Shown in pieces: positions 7,586-15,763 of a DNA stretch of 25,315 nt. A program made the position numbers and the translations under genes. The notes beneath the pieces are model-generated. The model saw only the letters and a list, made by a program, of their open reading frames with translations, did no database searches and had not been told where the DNA came from. This DNA comes from an uncultured Ruminococcus sp. (GTDB lineage Bacteria > Bacillota > Clostridia > Oscillospirales > CAG-272), in assembly GCA_902782785.1 (NCBI GenBank), contig CACZOH010000175.1, positions 1 to 25,315 of the forward strand, written 5' to 3'. Each line of letters begins with the position of its first letter. The first letter of the stretch is position 1.

Positions 7586-8505
7586 GTCAAAATATGAGGA
7601 TATATGATAAAAAATGCGATAAAAGATACAAAAGTCTGAAAAATCTTGCCGCAAACGTAATATTTGACGCTCAACCCCGCCCGCTTTGACACTGCCGTCA
7701 CCTGGGAGGCGACGCACAAACCGGAAAAGGACGATGCGGCACACAGTAAAGAAGCCGTCAGTCTGCCGCCGGCGCCTGCGCCCGCAAGCACTGCCGCGCC
7801 CGACGTAAGCTCGATAAAGGGCGGCAGAACGTGCGAAACGTATGGTACGGGTATCAGCGTCAGAGCGGAGCAGACGACGGAATAAATGATTATGAAAAAA
7901 CAGATATTCAAAGCCGCCGCGCCGCAGGATAGGACCGATCTGCCGAATGAAAAATCCGTCTGCACCTCCGTCGTTTCTTTTTGTTTTGAATAGGTCTTTT
8001 TACGCACAAGCACTGCCCATAACACGGCGGAACAGACGTTTACGGCGTAACATATAAGACCCGTGCGGCGTGAACCGAGAAGTCCGCCGATAAAGGTAAT
8101 CATAAAAGCCGGCGTAGCGTTGTTCGTATACGAAATAAGGACCTCCGCTTCGGCTCTGCATATCTCACCTTTTGAATAAAGCCTTGAGGCGCCCGCCGCG
8201 CCTGTGGGATAACCGCCGAAGAGACCGAGCAGGAATATCCCCGCCCCGCTGTAAGAAAGATTGAAAAGTCTCGCCAGCGGTTTTGCGGCGGTCTTGCCGA
8301 GAAACGCGCAGATTCCGGAAGAAATAAGCATCTCAGCAGCCACGGAGAACGGGAAAACCGTGGTGAATATGACCTCAAGGCATACGGAAAGCGCCGCCCT
8401 CGCCGCCTCTTTTGCCGCACCGCCGAAAACGAGCAGATAAGCGGTGTATATAACGGTGAACAAAACGCCGCAAACGTATTTTATTTTATCTTCCGATCCG
8501 CTCAC
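7582..8505 (-). CDS. ylbJ: YlbJ-like sporulation integral membrane protein
   Basis: This is a polytopic membrane protein of about 307 residues with the nucleoside-recognition 'gate' pattern of YlbJ, needed for normal spore formation in Bacillus. Two gate motifs are visible: LLGLFGGYPTGAAGASRL and VLISYTNNATPAFMITFIGG, plus a second-half repeat near ELTSGAAVLAGAGAG. About seven or eight hydrophobic segments cover the chain. I chose the GTG start at 8505 because AAGAGG lies 6 nt upstream of it. The in-frame ATG at 8526 (7 residues longer) has no clear ribosome binding site and would leave only about an 11-nt leader behind the candidate sigma-E promoter. The gene is divergent from yqfC, consistent with joint mother-cell expression (inference). 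Confidence 0.88.
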   Translation of the reverse strand: MSGSEDKIKYVCGVLFTVIYTAYLLVFGGAAKEAARAALSVCLEVIFTTVFPFSVAAEMLISSGICAFLGKTAAKPLARLFNLSYSGAGIFLLGLFGGYPTGAAGASRLYSKGEICRAEAEVLISYTNNATPAFMITFIGGLLGSRRTGLICYAVNVCSAVLWAVLVRKKTYSKQKETTEVQTDFSFGRSVLSCGAAALNICFFIIIYSVVCSALTLIPVPYVSHVLPPFIELTSGAAVLAGAGAGGRLTASLLCAASSFSGLCVASQVTAVSKRAGLSVKYYVCGKIFQTFVSFIAFFIIYPHILT

Positions 8506-8511
8506 ATTCGC

Positions 8512-8517
8512 CCTCTT
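8512..8517 (-). promoter_or_regulatory. Ribosome binding site favouring the GTG start of ylbJ
   Basis: AAGAGG on the reverse strand ends 6 nt before GTG (8503-8505), whereas the upstream in-frame ATG at 8526 is preceded only by AT-rich sequence. This decides the start chosen for the ylbJ-like gene. Confidence 0.5.
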
Positions 8518-8522
8518 TTCCG

Positions 8523-8551
8523 TCATATAAACCGTTTTAATCCAATATATT
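8523..8551 (+). promoter_or_regulatory. Candidate sigma-E promoter for yqfC-yqfD
   Basis: TCATATA (8523-8529) fits the sigma-E -35 pattern KMATATT at six of seven positions. After a 14-nt spacer, AATATATT (8544-8551) fits the -10 pattern CATACANT at six of eight. The inferred transcript would start near 8558, ahead of the yqfC ribosome binding site. yqfC and yqfD are sigma-E dependent in Bacillus, which supports the reading; the match itself is only moderate. Confidence 0.4.
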
Positions 8552-8572
8552 TAACAAAAACCGATATTATTA
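8544..8572 (-). promoter_or_regulatory. Candidate sigma-E promoter for ylbJ, overlapping the yqfC promoter
   Basis: Read on the reverse strand, TAATAAT (8566-8572) matches KMATATT at six of seven positions, a 14-nt spacer follows, and the -10 is the same AATATATT, which is its own reverse complement. The inferred start near 8537 gives a leader of about 30 nt to the GTG at 8505. Confidence 0.35.
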
Positions 8573-8585
8573 CGGAGGCGTCCGG

Positions 8586-8855
8586 ATGAGGGATAAAAAC
8601 GGCATAAAGAAAAACGGTTACAGGATAAACGAGCTCGGCGTATATATCTACGGTCAGCGCGCCGTCGTGACGGACGGAGGCGCGGAGATACTCGATTACA
8701 CAAAGGAACGCGTCGTGTTCAGAACGCCGAAAAAACGGGTAAATCTCGTCATATCGGGAAAAGAACTGACCGTCAGAGCGGCGGGAAACAGCGTATGCGA
8801 GATTTGCGGTCTCATACAGTCGGTAAAGTACGAAGAGGTAAAACCGGATGTTTAA
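8586..8855 (+). CDS. yqfC: YabP/YqfC-family sporulation protein
   Basis: This small 89-residue protein has the YabP/YqfC beta-rich pattern: an N-terminal Asn/Glu-rich strand segment (NELGVYIYGQRAVVTDG), ILDYTKERVVFRTPKKRVNLVISGKELTVRAAGNSVCEICG, and a short acidic tail. YqfC is a mother-cell sporulation protein made under sigma-E; its biochemical role is unknown. GGAGG lies 7 nt before the ATG. It overlaps yqfD by 8 nt and is divergent from ylbJ across a 59-80 bp intergenic region with overlapping sigma-E-like promoters. The adjacent yqfD in the usual order makes the assignment much stronger than the sequence of so short a protein alone. Confidence 0.87.
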   Translation: MRDKNGIKKNGYRINELGVYIYGQRAVVTDGGAEILDYTKERVVFRTPKKRVNLVISGKELTVRAAGNSVCEICGLIQSVKYEEVKPDV

Positions 8856-9975
8856 GCTGCTTGAGTATATAATAGGCTTCAGATATATGAAAACGCGCGG
8901 CGGCGAAAAAAACGCGGCGCTTTCGTATATGCAGAAAAACAACGTCTTCTTTTCGAATCTTACGGAAAAGGACGGAGAGGCGTATTTCAAAACCGTCGGC
9001 AGGCTTGATAAAAACCTGTTGAAATACGCCGATACCGTATCGGAAAAAGGGCTTTTGCGTGATATCAAACGGAGCCTTTACCGTCCCGGTCTGTACTTCG
9101 GCGCGCTGTTTTTCATAACGGCGCTTATACTGTCGGACAGCGTTATATGGGAGGTAAGGTACGCGCCGAAGGGCGGTGAGAACGTGGAGAGGATAGGCGC
9201 GCTGGCGGCTGAAAACGGACTTAAAAGCGGCGTTTTCAAATCGTCCGTCAACAAGGAAAACATAGAAAATCTCATAATGCTGAAATGTCCGGACGTATCT
9301 TACGTGAACGTAGATATCAAGGGTACGGTCGCCACGGTCGTGACGGACGAGCGCGTTTTGTTTTATCACAAAAAGGACGACGGGAAAACCGACCTTTTCG
9401 CGTCGGAGGACGGATATATTATCCGCTGTGAAACGTTTGCGGGAAAGACAGTTTGCGAAAAAGGACAGACGGTCAGAAAAGGAGATCTGCTTATCACCGG
9501 AACATACGACACGTTTCACCACGGGACCGTCACCGTGAAGGCGAGGGGAGCCGTTTACGCGCTCGTTAAACGCAGTTTTTTATGCGAATGTCCCGATACG
9601 GAATACGAAAAAGCATACACGGGAAAAGAGTTCGTAAAAAGATCGTATAAGATATTCTCGTACGGAGAGGAGAACGGCGCGGAATACGAAAAAGACAAAT
9701 ACGACAAAACGACGGATGAAAAAAGCGTTTCGGTTTTCTCCTTCGTCACCCTGCCGATAAAGGTCAGGACAGACACTTACCGCGAATATACTCTGATCAG
9801 GAGGAAAATAAGCGAAAGAGAGGCAAACGACAGATTGGATAAAACGTATGAAAAACAGCTTGCCGGAATAACGGCGGACGGACAGATCAAGGAGCAGGAC
9901 GTGAAGAGATATTACGAGAGAGGCAGCTATAAGCTGTACTGCGAGGTATGGCTTATTACAAATATAGCAAAATAA
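8848..9975 (+). CDS. yqfD: Sporulation protein YqfD (SpoIV-like membrane protein)
   Basis: YqfD is a single-pass membrane sporulation protein under sigma-E control, essential for spore development in Bacillus-like organisms. The 375-residue chain has a basic N-terminal cytoplasmic region (residues 1-78), one strong membrane span at about 80-100 (GLYFGALFFITALILSDSVI) and a large extracytoplasmic part. That part starts with a POTRA-like segment (NVERIGALAAENGLKSGVF... VSYVNVDIKGTVATV) and continues with beta-rich sequence including CEKGQTVRKGDLLITG. It overlaps yqfC by 8 nt; GAGG lies about 9 nt upstream of the ATG. It precedes phoH as in Bacillus, but a separate promoter lies between them, so yqfCD is likely expressed only during sporulation. 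Confidence 0.93.
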   Translation: MFKLLEYIIGFRYMKTRGGEKNAALSYMQKNNVFFSNLTEKDGEAYFKTVGRLDKNLLKYADTVSEKGLLRDIKRSLYRPGLYFGALFFITALILSDSVIWEVRYAPKGGENVERIGALAAENGLKSGVFKSSVNKENIENLIMLKCPDVSYVNVDIKGTVATVVTDERVLFYHKKDDGKTDLFASEDGYIIRCETFAGKTVCEKGQTVRKGDLLITGTYDTFHHGTVTVKARGAVYALVKRSFLCECPDTEYEKAYTGKEFVKRSYKIFSYGEENGAEYEKDKYDKTTDEKSVSVFSFVTLPIKVRTDTYREYTLIRRKISEREANDRLDKTYEKQLAGITADGQIKEQDVKRYYERGSYKLYCEVWLITNIAK

Positions 9976-10020
9976 TATATCATAATAGATTATTTTATTG
10001 TAATTTTATCGTTTTTGCTA

Positions 10021-10049
10021 TTGCAAAATACAAAAATATGTGTTATGAT
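10021..10049 (+). promoter_or_regulatory. Near-consensus sigma-A promoter for phoH-ybeY-era-recO-mutS2
   Basis: TTGCAA (10021-10026), a 17-nt spacer and TATGAT (10044-10049), with an extended -10 TGT directly before it, form a strong vegetative promoter. The inferred start near 10056 gives a leader of about 26 nt to the phoH ATG. The promoter separates the sporulation pair yqfCD from the housekeeping operon. Confidence 0.75.
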
Positions 10050-10081
10050 AAAATGAAAGTAACTGTGTGGGTTGGTTTTTT

Positions 10082-11116
10082 ATGATCTCAAAAACTGTAT
10101 TATCAAATACGATGGACGAAGCGGTAAAGGTCTTCGGCGTTTACAACTGCTACGCCGAGAGGCTCGAGCAGGCTTTTTCCGTAAGGATATCGGGCAAGGA
10201 CACGGAGAAGACCGCGGGTCTTGCGATAGTCGTATCGGGCGAGGACGCGGACAACGTTGAAAAAGCGTGCTCCGCGGTGAATTCGCTTTTGAAAATAGCG
10301 CGGCTGAACGACGATATAACGGATCAGAACGTAGACTATGTTATTTCAATGGTGAACGACGGCAGAGAAAACGAGCTTTCGTCATACGACGACGAATGTA
10401 TCTGCATCACCACGCGCGGCAAGCCCATAAAGGCGAAGACCGTGGGACAGAAGAAATATATAGAGGCGATAAAGAAAAACACGGTGGTGCTGGGCGTCGG
10501 TCCCGCGGGAACGGGCAAAACGTTTCTGGCGGTCGCAATGGCGACAAAAGCGCTCCGCGCCAAAGAGATAAACCGTATAATCCTGACGCGCCCCGCGGTC
10601 GAGGCGGGAGAGAAGCTCGGATTTCTGCCCGGTGATCTGCAGAACAAAATAGACCCGTATCTGCGTCCGCTTTACGACGCGCTGTATGAGATGCTGGGTG
10701 CGGAAACGTATCAGAAATACGTGGAAAAAGGAACTATCGAGATAGCTCCGCTCGCGTATATGCGCGGCAGGACGCTTGACGATTCGTTCATCATTTTGGA
10801 CGAGGCGCAGAACACGACGCCCGAACAGATGAAAATGTTTCTGACGCGTCTCGGCTTCAATTCCAAAGCCATAGTCACGGGCGACATAACGCAGACGGAC
10901 CTGCCGTTCGGCAAAAAGAGCGGGCTGAAAGAGGCGATAAAGGTGCTTGACGGCATTGACGATATAGCCGTGCACCGCTTTACCGAAAAGGACGTCGTGC
11001 GCCACAGGCTCGTTCAGAAGATCATAACGGCGTATGAAAGATACGAAAGACAAAACGAAGTAAAAGCGGCGGAAGAAAACGAAAAAAGAATAAAAAGATA
11101 TGTGAGGAACAAATGA
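10082..11116 (+). CDS. phoH: PhoH-family P-loop NTPase
   Basis: PhoH-like proteins are cytoplasmic ATPases with a RecA-type fold related to RNA helicases and are tightly linked to ybeY and rRNA maturation. From the ATG at 10082 the protein has 344 residues. Walker A is GPAGTGKT (140-147) and Walker B is FIILDEAQNT (236-245), followed by VTGDITQTDLPFGKKSG. The N-terminal 95 residues form the small KH-like region of bacterial PhoH. An in-frame GTG at 10067 would add five residues. Neither start has a clear Shine-Dalgarno sequence, so the start is uncertain by a few codons. It overlaps ybeY by 4 nt (ATGA). Confidence 0.94.
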   Translation: MISKTVLSNTMDEAVKVFGVYNCYAERLEQAFSVRISGKDTEKTAGLAIVVSGEDADNVEKACSAVNSLLKIARLNDDITDQNVDYVISMVNDGRENELSSYDDECICITTRGKPIKAKTVGQKKYIEAIKKNTVVLGVGPAGTGKTFLAVAMATKALRAKEINRIILTRPAVEAGEKLGFLPGDLQNKIDPYLRPLYDALYEMLGAETYQKYVEKGTIEIAPLAYMRGRTLDDSFIILDEAQNTTPEQMKMFLTRLGFNSKAIVTGDITQTDLPFGKKSGLKEAIKVLDGIDDIAVHRFTEKDVVRHRLVQKIITAYERYERQNEVKAAEENEKRIKRYVRNK

Positions 11117-11583
11117 GCACGCATAAGATCTATATCAAAAACGAACAGGACAAGGAAGCGTATACGCCCGCGATGCGCTCGTATATACAGGCGGCGGTAA
11201 GGGACACACTCGAACACGAGAGCTTTGAAGACCTTTGCGAGATCTCCGTAACGCTGACCGATAACGACGGGATCAGGAAACTGAACGCGGAATACAGAAA
11301 CAATGACAAAGAAACGGACGTGCTGTCGTTCCCGCTGTTTGACGGCGAATATACGGAAGAGGATCTTGTCGACGGATATCTGCCTCTCGGAGATATAGTG
11401 ATATCTCTCGAGAAGGCGAGAGAACAGGCGGAAGCCATAGGGCATAACATAAACGTTGAGGTCGCGTTCTTGTGCGTCCACTCAACGCTTCATCTTCTCG
11501 GCTACGACCATGAGACCTCGCCCGAAGACGAAGCGGAAATGTTTTCCGTACAGGAAAAAATAATGGAGAGATTCAGAAAATAA
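11113..11583 (+). CDS. ybeY: Endoribonuclease / rRNA maturation factor YbeY
   Basis: YbeY is a zinc-dependent protein required for 16S rRNA 3'-end processing and ribosome quality control. At 156 residues it has normal length. The diagnostic metal motif HSTLHLLGYDH (123-133) supplies His123, His127 and His133, and the LNAEYRNNDKETDVLSFPL segment (57-75) is typical. GDIVIS (93-98) is also conserved. The start overlaps phoH and the stop overlaps era as TAATG, giving a coupled phoH-ybeY-era series. dgkA and cdd, which separate ybeY and era in many Bacillota, are absent. Confidence 0.97.
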   Translation: MSTHKIYIKNEQDKEAYTPAMRSYIQAAVRDTLEHESFEDLCEISVTLTDNDGIRKLNAEYRNNDKETDVLSFPLFDGEYTEEDLVDGYLPLGDIVISLEKAREQAEAIGHNINVEVAFLCVHSTLHLLGYDHETSPEDEAEMFSVQEKIMERFRK

Positions 11584-12476
11584 TGGAAGATAACAGAAAA
11601 TGCGGGTTTGTGGCTATAATAGGCCGCCCGAACGTAGGTAAATCAACGCTTTTGAACACGATGCTCGGTGAGAAGATCGCCATAGTGTCAAAAAAACCGC
11701 AGACGACGAGGACGTCGATAACGGGAATTCTGACCGAGGGCGATACTCAGTATATTTTCATAGACACGCCCGGCATACACAAGCCGAGGACAAGGCTCGG
11801 CGACTATATGGTAAAATCCGCGTATTCGTCTATTTCCGGCGCGGACGTCATCCTGTTCGTCGTTGAAGCGGACAGCAAGCCGTCTCCCACGGAAACGGGC
11901 ATCATAGACAAGCTTAAAAAGCAAAGCGCCCCCGTTTATCTCATAATAAACAAAACGGATGCAAAAAGCAAGGAGAAACTGGGACAGACGATACTCGATT
12001 ATTCGCCTCTGATGAACTTTGCCGACGTGATACCCGTATCAGCGCTCAAAAACGACGGCGTAGATATAATCTTATCCGAGATAAAGGAGCATTTCAAAGA
12101 GCCCCGCTTCTTCTTCCCGGAGGATATGATAACGGATCAGCCCGAGAGGATGATCGCCGCTGAAATAATAAGAGAAAAGATACTGCGTCTTACTGACGAC
12201 GAGATACCGCACGGAGTCGCCGTAACGATAGAGGACTTCAAGGAGAAGAAAGACCTCGTCTCAATACGCGCGGAGATATTCTGCGAAAAAGCGTCTCATA
12301 AAGGCATAATAATCGGCAAGGACGGAGAGACGATAAAAAAGATAGGTACGTACGCAAGGGAAGACCTTGAGGAATTCCTCGGCTGCCGCGTGTTTATAGA
12401 CCTGTGGGTGAAGGTAAAGAAAAACTGGCGGGACAGCGTAGCCGCCGCAAAGAACTTCGGCTACGGCGACAACTGA
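11583..12476 (+). CDS. era: GTPase Era
   Basis: Era is an essential GTPase that binds the 3' end of 16S rRNA and helps assemble the 30S subunit. The 297 residues show G1 GRPNVGKST (14-22), the switch I TTRTSITG, G3 DTPG (61-64) followed by IHKPRTRLG, G4 NKTD (123-126) and G5 VSALK. The C-terminal KH domain contains IIGKDGETIKKIGTYAREDLEEF and the usual VFIDLWVKVKKNWRD ending. The ATG overlaps the ybeY stop by 1 nt; recO follows after 1 nt. Together with YbeY it forms an rRNA-maturation pair. Confidence 0.98.
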   Translation: MEDNRKCGFVAIIGRPNVGKSTLLNTMLGEKIAIVSKKPQTTRTSITGILTEGDTQYIFIDTPGIHKPRTRLGDYMVKSAYSSISGADVILFVVEADSKPSPTETGIIDKLKKQSAPVYLIINKTDAKSKEKLGQTILDYSPLMNFADVIPVSALKNDGVDIILSEIKEHFKEPRFFFPEDMITDQPERMIAAEIIREKILRLTDDEIPHGVAVTIEDFKEKKDLVSIRAEIFCEKASHKGIIIGKDGETIKKIGTYAREDLEEFLGCRVFIDLWVKVKKNWRDSVAAAKNFGYGDN

Positions 12477-12477
12477 T

Positions 12478-13263
12478 ATGGTCGTAATGGTCGAGGGACT
12501 CGTCACCAACGCCGTAAATTACGGCGAGACGGACAAAATGCTGACGCTGATAACACGGCAGTACGGAAAGCTTAACGTATACAGCAGGGGCGGCAGAAGG
12601 ATAAGCAGTAAATTCATGTCCGGCTCGCTCAAATTCACGTACGGTGATTACGTCATAAACAAAACGGACAAACTCAACATACTGCAGGAGGCAAGTCCGA
12701 AAATGTCATTTTTCGGGCTTCATAAAGACCTGTCGTCAAGCGCGCTCGCCGATTATATCTGCGAGGTGCTTACGGACGTGACGATGCCCGAGGAGCCGGA
12801 TACGGAAGCGCTCGATCTTTGTCTCAACTGTCTTTACGTTTTATCGGAGAACAAACACGAGCCGGACGCGGTGAAGGCCGTTTTTGAATGGAAAATGATC
12901 GAGAGACTGGGCGTTTATCCTGACCTTTCGGGCTGCCGGAAATGCGGCAGAGCGGACAAGGAATGGTATTATCTCGATATAATGAACGGAGAACTGACCT
13001 GCCGTGACTGCGGCTCGCCGGAGGACAGGATCACGGACCCCGAGGAGAACGGTACGGCGAGGATAACCGTGCTTATGTCGGGGGCGGAGGTGTACGCCGC
13101 AAACCGCATAATGAATTCCGAAAAGTCAAAAACGTTTTCTTTGCCGAAGGATAAGGGAGTAAGGAAACGTTTGTCGGAGGTATCGGAAAAATACCTGCTC
13201 AATCATCTTGAAAGAAGCTACAAAACGCTTGATTTTTACAAGGAAATATCTAAATTGCAATGA
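12478..13263 (+). CDS. recO: DNA repair protein RecO
   Basis: RecO anneals single strands and loads RecA at gaps together with RecR. This 261-residue protein has an N-terminal OB fold (VEGLVTNAVNYGETDKML, then VYSRGGRRISSKF) and a helical C-terminal part with a zinc site formed by C153RKCG and C175RDCG (Cys153, 156, 175, 178). The tail RSYKTLDFYKEISKL is typical of RecO. The start is 2 nt after the era stop; a second ATG three codons on is a possible alternative, and no strong Shine-Dalgarno is visible for either. The last 4 nt overlap mutS2. The era-recO order is conserved in Bacillota. Confidence 0.95.
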   Translation: MVVMVEGLVTNAVNYGETDKMLTLITRQYGKLNVYSRGGRRISSKFMSGSLKFTYGDYVINKTDKLNILQEASPKMSFFGLHKDLSSSALADYICEVLTDVTMPEEPDTEALDLCLNCLYVLSENKHEPDAVKAVFEWKMIERLGVYPDLSGCRKCGRADKEWYYLDIMNGELTCRDCGSPEDRITDPEENGTARITVLMSGAEVYAANRIMNSEKSKTFSLPKDKGVRKRLSEVSEKYLLNHLERSYKTLDFYKEISKLQ

Positions 13264-15644
13264 ACACGGAAAACAGATTTGAAAAAGCGGGAACGACCCT
13301 GCAGTACGGCAGGATCCTGCAGATGCTCGCCGAATGCGCGACGACGGAGGGCGCAAAAAAGCTTTGCGCTGAAACGGAGCCCGCTTCGGATTTGAGAAAA
13401 ATACAGACGCTCCTTGACGAAACGTCGGACGCGGAAAGACTGTATATAAGCAAGGGCGAGCCGTCATTCGGATTTATCAAAGACGTGACACCGCTGCTCG
13501 ACCGCGCTGAGAAGGGCGCCATGCTCTCGCCGTCCGAGCTGCTCGACTGCGCAAACGTATTAAGAACGGTGCGCGGCGTCGTTGAATATTATAAGACAGA
13601 CAGAAAATACGAAACGTCGCTTGACGAGTATTTTGAGAGGCTTGTGCCCGACAGAGGACTTGAGCGCGACGTTACCTCCGCGATAATAAGCGAGGAAATG
13701 ATAGCCGACGACGCGAGTCCGGAGCTGTCCGATATCAGGCGCAAAATAAAGAATGCGAACAACAGGATAAGAGAAACGCTGCAGAAGTACATAACGGGCG
13801 AGGCGTATTCAAAATATCTGCAGGAAAACATAATAACCCTGAGAAACGGCAGATACGTCATACCCGTGAAGGCTGAGCATAAAAACGAAATAAAAGGTCT
13901 CGTTCACGACACGTCGTCCTCCGGCGCGACGCTTTTTGTCGAACCCATGGCGGCGGTCGACGCGAACAACGAGCTTAAGGTGCTTGAAAGAGCCGAGAAG
14001 GCGGAGATAGAAAAAATACTCTACGGCTTTTCCGCAAGAGTCGCCGCTGAGTCGGAGCAGATCAAGCTGAATTACCTTAATCTGATTTATCTTTCGTACG
14101 CTTTCGCGCGCGGCAAGCTTTCCGTCAGAATGGACGCCGTACGTCCCGTATATACCGAGAAGCGCGTGATAAAGCTGAACAAGGCGAGACATCCGCTGCT
14201 CGACCGCGATAAGGTCGTGCCCATAAACGTTTCGATCGGCGACGGTTACGATACGCTGGTCATCACCGGACCGAACACGGGCGGCAAGACCGTATCGGAA
14301 AAAACGGTAGGTATCATCGTTATGATGGCGCAGTCCGGACTGCATATCCCGTGCGCCGAGGGCAGCGAGCTCACCGTTTTTGACGGTATTTCCGCGGACA
14401 TAGGCGACGAACAGTCCATAGAACAGTCGCTTTCCACGTTCTCGTCGCATATGGTGAATATAGTGAACATACTCTCCGACGTAACGGATAAGACGCTCGT
14501 CATTTTCGACGAGCTCGGAGCAGGTACCGACCCGGTCGAGGGCGCCGCGCTCGCGGTCTCGATACTTGAAGAGGTGCGCAGACACGGCGCGCTCTGCATC
14601 GCCACAACGCATTACGCGGAGCTGAAGGCGTACGCCGTCGATACCGAGGGCGTTGCGAACGCTTCCTGCGAGTTCGACGTTGAAACGCTTAAGCCGACGT
14701 ACAGACTTATAATCGGCACGCCCGGACGCTCCAACGCCTTTGCGATAGCGGAAAGGCTCGGGCTGCCTAAATCCGTGATAGACCGCGCCTCGTATTCTAT
14801 TCAGGCGGACAGCAAGCGGTTTGAAGACGTCATCTCAAAACTCGAGGAGCAGAGAAGCGCCATGCTCAAAGCCCGTGAGGAGGCTGAGGCGGCGAAGGCG
14901 GAGGCGGAGCTTTTGCGCGATACCGCAAAAAAAGAGACGGAAAAAGCGCTTGAAAAAGCGGAGGCTGAGTTAAACAAAGCGAAAGAGCAGGCGAGGAAAA
15001 CCGTCGAGACGGCGCGCGCCTCCGCGGAATTCATATTCGCCGAGCTTGACCGCGCAAACAAGAAAAAATCAAAGGAGGAACGCGCAGAGGCGCTTGCAAG
15101 GTCGAGAGCCGGTATAAAAGCGAAGCTTGACGAATACGACGACTTGCAGACGGAGGAAACGGACGACGGTTACGAGCTTCCGCGCTTTCCGGAAATAGGC
15201 GAGCTGGTTTACGTCAAAAAGCTGAAAACAAACGCCACGGTAAAATCGGCGCCCGACAAAAACAACGTCATATCGGTCGAGGCGGGCGCGCTGAAAATGA
15301 AAGTGTCTTTGCTCGATATACGTCTGGGCGAGGAATACACGGGACGTGCGGACAAAAGCAAAAAAGAAAAGGTCAAAATCACGGAAGCGGCGCCGAGAAC
15401 CATAAGCTCCGACGTGGATCTTCGCGGTATGAACGGAGAAGAGGCGTGGATCGTCGTAGACAGGTATCTTGACGACGCGCAGCTCTGCCATCTCGGACAG
15501 GTCACGCTGATACACGGAAAGGGCACGGGCAAGCTGCGCGAGATACTCCGCAAACGCCTGAAAGCCGACCGCCGCGTGGACAGCTTCCGCGACGGCGTCT
15601 ACGGAGAGGGCGACAACGGTGTGACCGTTGTAAAACTGAAATGA
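13260..15644 (+). CDS. mutS2: Endonuclease MutS2 with C-terminal Smr domain
   Basis: MutS2 is a MutS-related ATPase/nuclease that suppresses homologous recombination and, in Bacillus, also acts on collided ribosomes. The 794 residues show the core clamp region, Walker A GPNTGGKT (337-344), the following LHIPC segment, Walker B VIFDELGAGTDP (about 414-425) and ATTHYAELK. A long coiled-coil with Ala/Glu/Lys repeats lies at about 515-610, then a KOW-like segment (IGELVYVKKLKTNATV). The Smr nuclease domain is at about 718-794, with VDLRGMNGEEA and LIHGKGTGKLRE. It overlaps recO by 4 nt (ATGA) and is probably the last gene of the phoH operon; no classic terminator is visible after it. Confidence 0.97.
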   Translation: MNTENRFEKAGTTLQYGRILQMLAECATTEGAKKLCAETEPASDLRKIQTLLDETSDAERLYISKGEPSFGFIKDVTPLLDRAEKGAMLSPSELLDCANVLRTVRGVVEYYKTDRKYETSLDEYFERLVPDRGLERDVTSAIISEEMIADDASPELSDIRRKIKNANNRIRETLQKYITGEAYSKYLQENIITLRNGRYVIPVKAEHKNEIKGLVHDTSSSGATLFVEPMAAVDANNELKVLERAEKAEIEKILYGFSARVAAESEQIKLNYLNLIYLSYAFARGKLSVRMDAVRPVYTEKRVIKLNKARHPLLDRDKVVPINVSIGDGYDTLVITGPNTGGKTVSEKTVGIIVMMAQSGLHIPCAEGSELTVFDGISADIGDEQSIEQSLSTFSSHMVNIVNILSDVTDKTLVIFDELGAGTDPVEGAALAVSILEEVRRHGALCIATTHYAELKAYAVDTEGVANASCEFDVETLKPTYRLIIGTPGRSNAFAIAERLGLPKSVIDRASYSIQADSKRFEDVISKLEEQRSAMLKAREEAEAAKAEAELLRDTAKKETEKALEKAEAELNKAKEQARKTVETARASAEFIFAELDRANKKKSKEERAEALARSRAGIKAKLDEYDDLQTEETDDGYELPRFPEIGELVYVKKLKTNATVKSAPDKNNVISVEAGALKMKVSLLDIRLGEEYTGRADKSKKEKVKITEAAPRTISSDVDLRGMNGEEAWIVVDRYLDDAQLCHLGQVTLIHGKGTGKLREILRKRLKADRRVDSFRDGVYGEGDNGVTVVKLK

Positions 15645-15700
15645 TTGAATGAGTGTTATAAAAAAATTTCACATATAGACTTTATTTATATAATTATCTT

Positions 15701-15709
15701 TGATATAAT
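15701..15709 (+). promoter_or_regulatory. Extended -10 promoter for the acidic protein / rhaB operon
   Basis: TGATATAAT gives a perfect TATAAT hexamer (15704-15709) with the TGn extension. The -35 region 17 nt upstream reads TTTATT, a weak match, in very AT-rich DNA. It lies about 55 nt before the ATG at 15764 and is the only clear promoter between mutS2 and rhaB. Confidence 0.55.
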
Positions 15710-15763
15710 CACGACAAGAAAGGGTGTTTGCCCGATTACAACAGAAAGGAAATTGAGTTTTAT

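Noticed and set aside
9970..10020. AT-only inverted repeat (AAAATAAT / ATTATTTT) after yqfD
   Set aside because: The stem has no GC pairs and a 12-nt loop; in such AT-rich DNA it is likely chance, although the region does separate yqfD from the phoH promoter.
13809..14612. Reverse-strand open frame of about 267 codons inside mutS2
   Set aside because: It lies opposite the MutS2 clamp and ATPase region; composition is Arg/His-rich and shadow-like.
15613..15631. Perfect 8-bp inverted repeat with a GTG loop at the end of mutS2
   Set aside because: It encodes the conserved GVTVV end of the Smr domain and is followed by an A-rich, not T-rich, stretch, so it is not supported as a terminator.
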